From positions 1-28,152 of IMG/VR virus record IMGVR_UViG_3300008261_004038: 28,152 bases of DNA, one strand, 5' to 3'. Both the position numbers and the translations under genes were made by a program. This DNA is from a virus. Under the pieces are notes generated by a model. The model was not told the DNA's origin and ran no database searches. It was given only the letters and a program-made list of their open reading frames with translations. Positions 1-6,983 of the stretch are shown piece by piece. Each line of letters begins with the position of its first letter. The stretch's first letter is position 1.

Positions 1-501
1 TGAGTTCCCTCGAACAGCAGATGATGAGGTAGATGCTGCTACAATTTTACTACCATTCTCAAGTTCGAGAGAACCTTTATTCCAAGAACCAACACCTTGT
101 TGTAACCACTTAGGCAAGGTTTCATATGATAGTTGCAATCTTCCCAAAAGTTCTCTTGCGGTTTCTGCTTTGTTTGCAAGAATTGCAATTCTTATATTAT
201 CATTAAATAAAGCATAGTGAAGTAGATAGGAGACCACAGTTGTGGATTTACCTGTCTGACGAGGTAGTTTGGCAATATTAAAGCGATTATTGTGGAAGTT
301 TGAAATGAGTTCCTTCTGGAAATCATACATTTCAAAGGGAATCAAACCTTCATCAAGAGAAACAATCTTGACATAGTTCATTGCAAAGTAAACTGGGTCA
401 CTTTTGCATCTTAAGTATTCTTGAATTTGTTCTGATGTAAATTCAATATTGACATTTTCTGCCTTTAAGTTGGGATTCCCCTTATAATGTTTTTCAGTCA
501 T
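1..501 (-). CDS. gp17: gp17 terminase large subunit, N-terminal part (cut by window edge)
   Basis: This is the ATPase subunit of the DNA packaging motor of T4-like phages, which docks on the portal and pumps DNA into the prohead. Only the first 167 codons are inside the window; the rest, including the nuclease domain, lies beyond position 1. A Walker A-type loop RQTGKST is visible at about residues 81-87. It is followed by the T4-gp17-like stretches ILANK, WNKGSLEL and the AVRGNS motif at about residues 162-167. The ATG overlaps the stop of the upstream 59-aa gene (ATGA), which supports both the start and co-transcription. It is the last gene of the 13-14-15-16-17 series in the window. Identification is firm because of the motif order and the neighbours. 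Confidence 0.95.
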   Translation of the reverse strand, partial: MTEKHYKGNPNLKAENVNIEFTSEQIQEYLRCKSDPVYFAMNYVKIVSLDEGLIPFEMYDFQKELISNFHNNRFNIAKLPRQTGKSTTVVSYLLHYALFNDNIRIAILANKAETARELLGRLQLSYETLPKWLQQGVGSWNKGSLELENGSKIVAASTSSSAVRGNS

Positions 502-677
502 AAACTATTAAAATTCAAACCTGCTAATGTTTCCTGATATTTTAAGTGAAGTTTTACGTAAGATTTTGCGATATTTCTAAGGTCATCCACATCATCACAA
601 GCATCAATTTCTCTTGCGATTCTTTCATACTCAAAGTTCTTGTTTAGATTTTCGAGAACAATTTTATTTGGGTCCAT
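498..677 (-). CDS. small conserved phage protein between the 325-aa gene and gp17 (59 aa)
   Basis: A 59-residue reading frame starts at an ATG (MDPNKIVLEN) and ends at a TGA overlapping the gp17 start codon. The start is supported by GGAG six bases upstream, read on the minus strand, and by a 14-bp overlap with the 3' end of the preceding 325-aa gene. The protein is charged and probably helical (for example YERIAREIDACDDVDDLRN), with no membrane segment or recognised catalytic motif. Its tight coupling on both sides argues for a real gene expressed with the terminase genes. I do not recognise a function; a packaging or terminase accessory role is only suggested by position. Confidence 0.8.
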   Translation of the reverse strand: MDPNKIVLENLNKNFEYERIAREIDACDDVDDLRNIAKSYVKLHLKYQETLAGLNFNSL

Positions 678-1641
678 TTATGTCTCCAGTAAATAATAAA
701 GGTTTAGTTGGATCTTTCATCGATGGATTGAAAGATAAAACAATAGCACCTGGATATATCTTACATACTTCAAAAGTTACCTGTTCCTTGGAAGGTCTTG
801 TAAATTGCGGGAAGAACATTTGAATTCCCAGATGCTTGCCTCTCCAGTTTAGCAGTATACTATAAGTCGTGCCACGAGACTGTATCCTTGTATAGTTCTC
901 GGATACCGAACTTGACTTAAGTGGTTCTGGTTTGATGACATCAAAGAACTCATATTCAGTTGCTTTAAATTCTTCTCTCCAATTGGAATAATCATAAGAT
1001 TCTGATTTATTTCCCCAGTTCTTTGCACCAACTTTACGGCACTTAACTAAAGCACCAGATGCATATGCAGAAGGCCAAACTTTATAACGAGACTTTACCT
1101 TTGAGTAGCAAGCATCCTTTTCCTCTGTTGCAACCATCTTTGCTGCACCTTCCCTGTCGGGATTGGGATCTTGACGATTCTTGCGACGAAATGCACTCTC
1201 CTCTTCCTTATCGGAGAGTTCTGCCTTCATTTTACTGGAACCACATTTTGGTTTTGTGGTTTGTCCTGGTTGTTTGGCGCAGGGTTTTCCCGCATATTTA
1301 CCACCCAGTTGAACCCAACCAGGGGTGCCATCAGAAGCACGACTCTTAGTAAACCAGTCACGCAAAGAACTATCACCACTTTTCGATTCATTAACCTTTT
1401 CTGCCTTTTTTAATCTTGTATAATAATCTGGAAGTTCTTCTAAATGTTGAAGGGCAATCATTCTTGCCATTGATTTACTTCCTGTGTGCTCACTTTCAAC
1501 TTTAATTCCCATTTTCAATTGAGAATCTAGTTTGTCCATTGATATTTTATGCTTCTTCGCAATCTCCTCTGGGGACATATACTTTTTGATAGGTCCCTTT
1601 GGATCAGTTGCTTCTAGAAGAAATTGTGAAAAAGTTTTCAT
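664..1641 (-). CDS. putative internal head protein with capsid-targeting peptide, DUF5661- and DUF5872-like domains
   Basis: The protein has 325 aa. Residues 1-11 read MKTFSQFLLEA. This resembles the capsid-targeting N-terminus of T4 internal proteins (IPIII begins MKTYQEFIAEA) and contains an LLE|A site fitting the T4 prohead protease consensus (L/I)xE|(A/G). Residues about 22-82 look like DUF5661 (MSPEEIAKKH ... QLKMGIKVE.EHT ... PDYYTRLKKAE). Residues about 92-175 look like the Lys/Cys-containing DUF5872 (SLRDWFTKSR.SDGTPGWV). They are followed by CYSKVKSRYKVWPSAYASGA (178-197) and a less familiar domain from 215 to the end. The gene lies between gp16 and the 59-aa gene. Domain names are from memory. 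Packaging inside the head is inferred from the N-terminus; the biochemical role is unknown. Confidence 0.75.
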   Translation of the reverse strand: MKTFSQFLLEATDPKGPIKKYMSPEEIAKKHKISMDKLDSQLKMGIKVESEHTGSKSMARMIALQHLEELPDYYTRLKKAEKVNESKSGDSSLRDWFTKSRASDGTPGWVQLGGKYAGKPCAKQPGQTTKPKCGSSKMKAELSDKEEESAFRRKNRQDPNPDREGAAKMVATEEKDACYSKVKSRYKVWPSAYASGALVKCRKVGAKNWGNKSESYDYSNWREEFKATEYEFFDVIKPEPLKSSSVSENYTRIQSRGTTYSILLNWRGKHLGIQMFFPQFTRPSKEQVTFEVCKIYPGAIVLSFNPSMKDPTKPLLFTGDINGPK

Positions 1642-1665
1642 TCTTATGAATAGGTTCTCTAATTA

Positions 1666-2109
1666 TTATTTAGAATCTTCTGCTGATTGAAGATTTTGCT
1701 TAAGAAGTTTCTGTAATTCTGCAGTAGAACCAATAAACATCGTATTGTTGTTAGTCACACTCTTAGGACCAGATGAATCTTCTTCTTTTAATTTCTTCAT
1801 TTTTTGTTGAAGGTCCAATAACTTATCAGTTGTATCTGCTACATTTTTAATTAACTGACCTGCAACTTCAAATGCTCTGGGGGAATCTGATTGTTGTGCT
1901 ATCTCCAGAATTCCGTCTATTGCTTCTTGACCCTTTTCAATTAATGAATATAATTGTCCTCTAGTATAATCATAATCGTATTCACTTTCTTCTTCCCCTT
2001 TTTGGGGGGATTTTTTAACTATCTTAGATGTTTCGGAGACAATCTCCTTTGATATTGAATCTGCCTTAATATCCAAAGAATCATTTATTGCATCAAAATC
2101 ATTTTTCAT
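1666..2109 (-). CDS. gp16: gp16 terminase small subunit
   Basis: This 147-aa protein matches the T4 gp16 family, which forms a ring that regulates the large terminase and helps initiate packaging. The central region (about residues 44-105) carries the conserved helical hairpin seen in marine T4-like phages: YTRGQLYSLIEKGQEA, then RAFEVAGQLIKNVADTTDKL. The N-terminus is acidic and serine-rich, and the C-terminus (MFIGSTAELQKLLKQ) is a short helix that in this family likely contacts gp17. Its length is close to that of T4 gp16. The start overlaps the gp15 stop (ATGA). The stop codon lies inside TCTAAATA, a possible variant late promoter for the next gene. Confidence 0.92.
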   Translation of the reverse strand: MKNDFDAINDSLDIKADSISKEIVSETSKIVKKSPQKGEEESEYDYDYTRGQLYSLIEKGQEAIDGILEIAQQSDSPRAFEVAGQLIKNVADTTDKLLDLQQKMKKLKEEDSSGPKSVTNNNTMFIGSTAELQKLLKQNLQSAEDSK

Positions 2110-3152
2110 ATATCAATACCCTTTCTAGGACTATATACTTTTCCGTCACCAAAATCAAAATAATTTTCATCAAATCCAAAATTATCACCATACGGAATTA
2201 ATTCATTGTCCTGAGAATTAATGACGTTTAGTGTATCACCTTCTTCGTGTTCTTGTGCAGAAGTATTGTCCTGCCCTCTAAGAACTGTTAATCGATTTCC
2301 ATTAATATCTTTAATATACATAGATTCTTGATTTATCATAATATAAGTATTGGCAACAAGAGATGAAGAATCCGAAACATCAAATTCGGTAACTACACTA
2401 TTGACTTCTTCTGATAATACTGTTGCTGAATCATTATTATAATCTTTAAGTGCTCTAGGTTCAACAGTATATCTCAATTGTCTTGATGCATTTTTGGTTT
2501 CTGTATTTGTGTAGTAATCTACTTGAACCTTCTTAATTAAATTATCTGAAGAATTAGATATTGGGCCAAATAGTGATGTTTTAGCTGTAAAATTTAAAGT
2601 ATAAACTAAACTTCTTCTTGTAGAAAAATCACCTTCATAATCATCACTCATTGAAATTCCATCAAGAATTATTGGAATATCTCTTTTTTCTCCAATTGAA
2701 TTTACTAGGTCTATACTTAAATTGAAGTGTGGTTGAAAGAAGGGAAGAATTTGCTCAATAATTTGAAGCATATCATCCTGATACTTGCTTATAATACTGA
2801 GTTGAATTCCAATATTATAAGGTGCTGGCATATAAACTTTTACTGGACCAACACCAGGTCTATTTGCTTGAAATGTTTGTACTGTGGAAACTTTTCTGGT
2901 TGGATCATATTGTATAGTTGTCATTTCAAATGACATTCGTGGTAATGTAATCGCAACCTTTTTTCTTAGATCAGGTTTTTCATCAAGTCTTGCCAAGAAT
3001 TTTTGTACTGGTCCATATGCAATGGGAACCTTAATTAAACTAACATCATCACCATTTTCAGTTTCATGTTTTATGTGAATATTATTAAAAAGCGTACCAA
3101 AAGATATTATAGTCCTTCTAATAATTTCGTGATAATAATAAGTGCCAAGCAT
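2106..3152 (-). CDS. gp15: gp15 proximal tail sheath stabiliser / tail terminator, with C-terminal extension
   Basis: In T4, gp15 caps the tail tube and sheath and forms the interface to the neck. The first ~200 residues match that family: an N-terminal YYYHEIIRRTIISFGTLFNNI, then LPRMSFEM, then the hallmark YQDDMLQIIEQILPFFQPHF, followed by RRSLVYTLNF. The protein has 348 aa against 272 in T4. The excess is a C-terminal region (about residues 245-348) containing a beta-rich module with ESMYIKDINGNRLTVLRGQ, a kind found in other phage structural proteins, and an acidic Phe/Gly-rich tail. It overlaps the gp16 start by 4 bp, and gp14 lies 23 bp upstream. Confidence 0.93.
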   Translation of the reverse strand: MLGTYYYHEIIRRTIISFGTLFNNIHIKHETENGDDVSLIKVPIAYGPVQKFLARLDEKPDLRKKVAITLPRMSFEMTTIQYDPTRKVSTVQTFQANRPGVGPVKVYMPAPYNIGIQLSIISKYQDDMLQIIEQILPFFQPHFNLSIDLVNSIGEKRDIPIILDGISMSDDYEGDFSTRRSLVYTLNFTAKTSLFGPISNSSDNLIKKVQVDYYTNTETKNASRQLRYTVEPRALKDYNNDSATVLSEEVNSVVTEFDVSDSSSLVANTYIMINQESMYIKDINGNRLTVLRGQDNTSAQEHEEGDTLNVINSQDNELIPYGDNFGFDENYFDFGDGKVYSPRKGIDI

Positions 3153-3175
3153 TTTACGTAAGGTTTATTTACTAT

Positions 3176-4576
3176 TTAGAAAGTACCAAAAGGATTGCTT
3201 TCTGAAAAATCTATAATTGTATTTGCCTCTTCTTGAATTGATTTATTTTCAGCATAATTGTCATAGATATTATCCGACTCTATAGAAAGAATTTTATAAC
3301 TTGCTGCTGCCCCGACTATTGTTTCTCCTAAGGCAAAACTTCCATTGACGATTGCTACTTTTAGTATTCTTGTGTCGTAATTCCAATCTTTTACATATGC
3401 ACTTGTTCCTGTTGATACTCCTCTAACAACCTCATTAAATTCATAATCCCCAGTGGAAATTCCAATAGGAGAAGTTATTTGTATTGCAGGAGTTATTCCA
3501 TATCCAATACCAGCATTAGTAAATCTTACTGAAGAAATAGATCCAGAGGAATTTACACTTACTTCTGCCTTTGCAACATATGACTGTGGATAGTTGAATA
3601 TATTTGGAGGTGCAATAGTTACAATTGGAGCAGTAGAATATCCAACACCACCGGATACTATTTCTATAGGTCCCAATACACCTGGTTTTATTATTGCAGT
3701 TGCTATTCCATCAGATCCATTACTAGAATTTGATCGTATTGTAACCTTTGGTGGAATACTATATCCAATACCAGGATTTATAACCAAAATTTTACTTATA
3801 GAACCACGATCTAATACTGCTATTGCAGTCGCAGTAATTCCACCACCAACTGGACTACCAATATCAATTATTGGTGGAGATTTATATCCACTGCCACCAT
3901 TTAAAATATCAATTGAATTGACTGAATTTTCTGGGACTCCTTGTGCCAAGGAAGATGCAAGAACTGTCCTTAATACAGCAGAAGATGCTGCAGCACCAAC
4001 CATTTGAATTGTTGCGATATAACCAAAGTCTTTTACGTTTTCATCAACATCATCAATACCAGTATCAATAATTTCATCCTCATATTCAAAGAGTTCGCAT
4101 CTTAATTCGTAAGTATAAAGATTATTAAGTTGGTAATACGGTGTTTTTAGTTCAACATATTTTATTTCAAATAATGCATTATCTAGAGGTAAATATATTA
4201 AATCACCCTCTTCTGGACGATTTTTAAGTTTTACATTGGGATCTCTAAAAATTCCAAGCTTTGGAGTAATAAAATCTTCATACCTTTCTTTTGAGATTAT
4301 GAAAGTAATCTCATCAGTACTTCTTACTCCAAATTTTGAAAGAATATCACCATTTCCTCCATATCCAGAAAATGTTGAAATATATGCTTCCAATCTAAAA
4401 CTATCATCAAACTTTGAGACAATAATCTCTTTAATTATTTTTTTCTCATTTATAATTTTTCTTGGCATATAAAGAACATCTTGTCCATAGATGGACAACT
4501 GCTCATTAATTAAATCTTGAACGAGTCTTTGTTCACTTGGTGAACCTTGTAGAAAATAAGGATTTAATGGTGACAT
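3176..4576 (-). CDS. gp14: gp14 neck protein with large beta-repeat insertion
   Basis: In T4, gp14 joins gp13 and gp15 in the neck that seals the filled head and accepts the tail. Residues 1-190 carry the family N-terminus (NPYFLQGSPSEQRLVQDLI, then YGQDVLYMPR, SGYGGNGDILSKFG, PEEGDLIYLPL, YELRCELFEYEDE). The C-terminus (EEANTIIDFSESNPFGTF) is also family-like. Between them, at about residues 220-435, is extra sequence: four copies of a GG.GY..PP.(V/I).I motif at about 227, 268, 308 and 355, then a beta module (VRGVSTGTSAYVKDWNYDTRILKV). The result is 466 aa against 256 in T4. The insertion likely forms external Ig- or jelly-roll-like decoration on the neck. The gene starts one base after the gp13 reading frame ends. 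Confidence 0.92.
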   Translation of the reverse strand: MSPLNPYFLQGSPSEQRLVQDLINEQLSIYGQDVLYMPRKIINEKKIIKEIIVSKFDDSFRLEAYISTFSGYGGNGDILSKFGVRSTDEITFIISKERYEDFITPKLGIFRDPNVKLKNRPEEGDLIYLPLDNALFEIKYVELKTPYYQLNNLYTYELRCELFEYEDEIIDTGIDDVDENVKDFGYIATIQMVGAAASSAVLRTVLASSLAQGVPENSVNSIDILNGGSGYKSPPIIDIGSPVGGGITATAIAVLDRGSISKILVINPGIGYSIPPKVTIRSNSSNGSDGIATAIIKPGVLGPIEIVSGGVGYSTAPIVTIAPPNIFNYPQSYVAKAEVSVNSSGSISSVRFTNAGIGYGITPAIQITSPIGISTGDYEFNEVVRGVSTGTSAYVKDWNYDTRILKVAIVNGSFALGETIVGAAASYKILSIESDNIYDNYAENKSIQEEANTIIDFSESNPFGTF

Positions 4577-4577
4577 A

Positions 4578-5452
4578 TCAACCTATCATATCTAGAGGTG
4601 GCATTTCATACTCTGATTTGAGTTTTTGTTCTATATCTTCCAACTCTCTAATTGCATCTTCATATAACTGTCTTCCATTTAAAGTAATTCCTCCAGGAAG
4701 TTGGACCCCATTAAATTTAATCATATTCTGTCCCCATTGCCTTTTGATAAGTGCAGTAAGATATCTCTTCAACCAAAAGTCATTATAAATTTTTGGAAAG
4801 TCTGCATAAGTGCAGTAAGATATCTCTTCAACCAAAAGTCATTATAAATTTTTGGAAAGTCTGCGGGATTTACAATTCTATAACAATCTAAAACTATATA
4901 AGTATCTGGATCTACTTGCTTCCAATCAATATCCAAATATAAACGATGTTGTTTTTTATTAAACCTTAGTTGAACATCTGGAGTTAAAATTCTACTAATA
5001 TCTTCAAGGTGAGTTTTAACCATCGCATAGTTCAAAAGATCTAATGCACCATAATAATATAAATCATTTAAGAAAATTTGATACTTGATATTGAATAATC
5101 CACTTGAAATAGTACTAGAATCAACTTTAAATACACTATTCACACCAATAATTGTATCTGGTAACTTTAAAAAATTTGTTGATTCTTGCCAAGTTACTGT
5201 ATTGATTCCAACTGTAGAATTTCCTATAGTTGTCTCTGTTCCACTACGAATTATATCTTTTTCTCCTGGTTGCAATTGATGCTTTAAAAATACTCTCTCA
5301 ATTCCATCAAAGTGTCTTTCGTGGAAATATTGAATAGCATCATCCATCAGATTATCAATCTGATCATCATCTACGTTTATTTCTAAAACTGGCTTTCCTA
5401 GTTGCTTGAGGCAATACTCTTTCAACTCTGCTCTAGAAGATGGTTGTGCCAT
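4578..5452 (-). pseudogene. gp13: gp13 neck protein gene, broken by a 59-bp tandem duplication
   Basis: The 5' frame (5452-4769, MAQPSSRAELKEYCLKQLG, DDDQIDNLMDDAIQYFHERHFDGI, LYLDIDWKQVDPD) matches T4-like gp13, which binds the portal after packaging. After NPADFPKIYNDFWLKRYLTAL the sequence repeats itself by an exact 59-bp tandem copy. Because 59 is not a multiple of three, the frame shifts and stops after MQTFQKFIMTFG. The true C-terminus (IKRQWGQNMIKFNGVQLPGG to PPLDMIG) follows in another frame, ending at 4578. Removing one copy gives a continuous 271-aa protein of normal size. gp13 should be essential, so an assembly error is at least as likely as a real mutation. The 85-aa downstream frame (4835-4578) should not be annotated as a separate gene. 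Confidence 0.92.
4747..4864. repeat. perfect 59-bp tandem duplication inside gp13
   Basis: Bases 4747-4805 and 4806-4864 are identical over all 59 positions, and the match ends on both sides exactly at the unit length. This is a simple head-to-tail duplication. It duplicates the codons for roughly ADFPKIYNDFWLKRYLTAL and causes a frameshift in gp13. Confidence 0.97.
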
Positions 5453-5478
5453 TTATAAAGACTACTACTATATAAAAA

Positions 5479-5486
5479 TATTTATA
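5479..5486 (-). promoter_or_regulatory. T4-type late promoter TATAAATA upstream of gp13
   Basis: An exact TATAAATA, the late promoter octamer recognised in T4-like phages by gp55-programmed RNA polymerase, lies on the minus strand with 26 bases between it and the gp13 ATG. It would drive the neck and terminase block. The same intergenic region carries a plus-strand promoter for the epimerase gene. Confidence 0.75.
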
Positions 5487-5508
5487 AGTATACCAAAAAC
5501 CAAAAAAG

Positions 5509-5517
5509 TGGTATAAT
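5509..5517 (+). promoter_or_regulatory. sigma70-type extended -10 promoter for the hldD-like gene
   Basis: The plus strand reads TGG TATAAT at 5509-5517. This is an extended -10 element (TGn-TATAAT) placed 18 bases before the ATG at 5536. A -35 box at the expected spacing is weak. This suggests that the only plus-strand gene in the window is read by the unmodified host polymerase, early or in the middle period, unlike its late neighbours. Confidence 0.6.
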
Positions 5518-5535
5518 ACACAATAAACAATTTTT

Positions 5536-6336
5536 ATGATAATATTAACAGGAAGTCGGGGATTTATTGGTAAAAATTTTCTGAAGAAAATAGATGATCC
5601 AATAATAGAAGTAGAAAAAGATGATGCCTATAATTTTATTAGTAACTTTGATAAATGGAATGAAGTATCATTAATACTCCATCAAGGTGCAATTTCTAGC
5701 ACTACTGAAAAAGACATAAAAACATTACATCATGCTAATGTTGCATTTAGTTTATTTTTATTTGAAAAGGCAATCCAATATGGAATTCCAGTAAAATATG
5801 CATCCTCAGCATCAGTATATGGAAACCAAACAAAAGACTTAAAAGTAATCAATCCATTAAATTATTATGCAATTACAAAACTGCAAATAGATTATTTTGT
5901 TCAAGATAATTTAGATAAGTTTTCAAGTATTCAAGGTTTTAGATATTTTAATGTATATGGAAAAGGTGAGGATCACAAAGGTGATCAAGCAAGTCCTGTA
6001 TCAAAATTTACAAAGCAAATTCGTGAAACAGGTAAATTAAAATTATTTAAAGGATCAGATAAATTTTTAAGAGACTTTATTTGTGTAGATGATATTGTTG
6101 ATGTTGTTTTAAATAACAACTCACCATCGGGAATCTATGATTTGGGTACTGGCAATCCAATTTCATTTCAAGAAGTTGCTGAATTAGTTGCAGAAAAAGA
6201 AAAAGGGGAAATCGAATATATCGACTTCCCCGAACATCTTAAAGGTAAATATCAAGATTATACTTGTGCTGATATGAAATGGATTGGTAATTATAAATTT
6301 AAATCAGTTAAAGAGTATCTCCATCAACAACTCTAA
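5536..6336 (+). CDS. hldD: ADP-L-glycero-D-manno-heptose-6-epimerase-like SDR enzyme
   Basis: This extended short-chain dehydrogenase of 266 aa resembles HldD/RfaD, which converts ADP-D-glycero- to ADP-L-glycero-D-manno-heptose for LPS inner core. The nucleotide-binding loop GSRGFIG is at residues 6-12, SSASVYGN at 90-97, and the catalytic Y111-x3-K115 pair follows. The HldD-like stretch RYFNVYGKGEDHKGDQAS is at 136-153. It is shorter than E. coli HldD (310 aa), and the difference appears spread out rather than a clean truncation. It is the only plus-strand gene. It is divergent from gp13 and overlaps the 3' end of the cupin gene by 29 bp in tail-to-tail orientation. No clear Shine-Dalgarno sequence precedes the ATG. 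Context with heptose kinase and adenylyltransferase genes supports the assignment. Confidence 0.88.
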   Translation: MIILTGSRGFIGKNFLKKIDDPIIEVEKDDAYNFISNFDKWNEVSLILHQGAISSTTEKDIKTLHHANVAFSLFLFEKAIQYGIPVKYASSASVYGNQTKDLKVINPLNYYAITKLQIDYFVQDNLDKFSSIQGFRYFNVYGKGEDHKGDQASPVSKFTKQIRETGKLKLFKGSDKFLRDFICVDDIVDVVLNNNSPSGIYDLGTGNPISFQEVAELVAEKEKGEIEYIDFPEHLKGKYQDYTCADMKWIGNYKFKSVKEYLHQQL

Positions 6337-6667
6337 TACTATCAGAATCAAAGTGCTGAGTTGAGAACTCAAATAATTCTGTATCTTCAAGGGCAATCAT
6401 TTGGTGACGAAGACCACGGTAAATGTGGAAGTTGTCACCTTTTTTTAATGTAATTTCATTTGCCTTTTCTATATCATCATCATCTGAATATAACAATTTT
6501 ATAGTTCCGGATTGAATATAGAAAGTTTCATCTTTTAATTTATGATAATGCCAAGAACACTTCTTTCCTTTTGCAAAATATAAAAGTTTACCACAATATT
6601 CTTCGTTATTTACAATCCACTTTTCAAATCCCCAACCTTTAGGAACAAACTTAATTGAAGAAGTCAT
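6308..6667 (-). CDS. small cupin-fold protein of the glycan operon
   Basis: Starting at MTSSIKFVPKGWG (ATG at 6667), this is a 119-aa single-domain cupin. Metal-ligand candidates are H40 and H42 (WHYH), E47 and H88 (RHQM), a typical cupin His-x-His...Glu...His set. An upstream in-frame ATG at 6691 would add eight residues but overlaps the HAD gene further; the 6667 start overlaps it by 17 bp. The family includes mannose-6-phosphate isomerase-like and nucleotide-sugar-modifying cupins. It may isomerise or epimerise a sugar intermediate, but no substrate can be read from the sequence. Its 3' end overlaps the convergent hldD-like gene. Confidence 0.8.
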   Translation of the reverse strand: MTSSIKFVPKGWGFEKWIVNNEEYCGKLLYFAKGKKCSWHYHKLKDETFYIQSGTIKLLYSDDDDIEKANEITLKKGDNFHIYRGLRHQMIALEDTELFEFSTQHFDSDSIRVVDGDTL

Positions 6668-6983
6668 TATCTTTAATTCCTTTATCATCAATGTATATAT
6701 CCCCTGAAGGTTTACCTAAAATAAGTTCATGATATTTACACCCCCAGATGTCTAGTTGCATTTTAGTTAAAGAATAGAATTTTTCTTTTGCTTTTTCTGC
6801 ATCATCATTATATCTTCCCATTCCACGAGCAGTAAAATACTTTATAATATTTCCTTCATCGTAAAGTTGATTAATTTTTTCTATACGTTCTTTAATTGGT
6901 ATGCTTCCTTCATACTTGCAAGATTGACAATCACCGTTGGAACAAATAGTTCCATCAATATCAATTACATAAACTTTTGACAT
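6651..6983 (-). CDS. small HAD-superfamily phosphatase, capsule-biosynthesis (EcbF/BcbF-like) type
   Basis: This 110-aa HAD protein has all core motifs: D8-x-D10-GT (motif I), T51-AR (II), K91 in GKP (III), and D99/D100 in YIDDKGI (IV). The lack of a cap domain and the small size fit the capsule-biosynthesis phosphatase group rather than the ~190-aa GmhB. In this operon it could still supply the missing heptose-1,7-bisphosphate 7-phosphatase step. It may instead act on another sugar phosphate. The start overlaps the kinase gene by 23 bp. Four Cys residues (C14, C19, C22, C82) are present; C19 and C22 form a CxxC-type pair of unknown importance. Confidence 0.8.
   Translation of the reverse strand: MSKVYVIDIDGTICSNGDCQSCKYEGSIPIKERIEKINQLYDEGNIIKYFTARGMGRYNDDAEKAKEKFYSLTKMQLDIWGCKYHELILGKPSGDIYIDDKGIKDNDFFN

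Noticed and set aside
1059-1413. Two plus-strand frames of 96 and 80 aa
   Set aside because: They are antisense to the conserved domains of the 325-aa gene, have no start signals, and have unlikely Cys/Trp/Leu-rich compositions.
3594-4007. A 137-aa plus-strand frame
   Set aside because: It is antisense to the gp14 insertion repeats and has their mirror composition; all neighbours run on the minus strand.
4578-4835. An 85-aa open frame that looks like a separate small gene after gp13
   Set aside because: Its N-terminal residues repeat the end of the 5' gp13 frame because of the 59-bp duplication, and the rest is the normal gp13 C-terminus.
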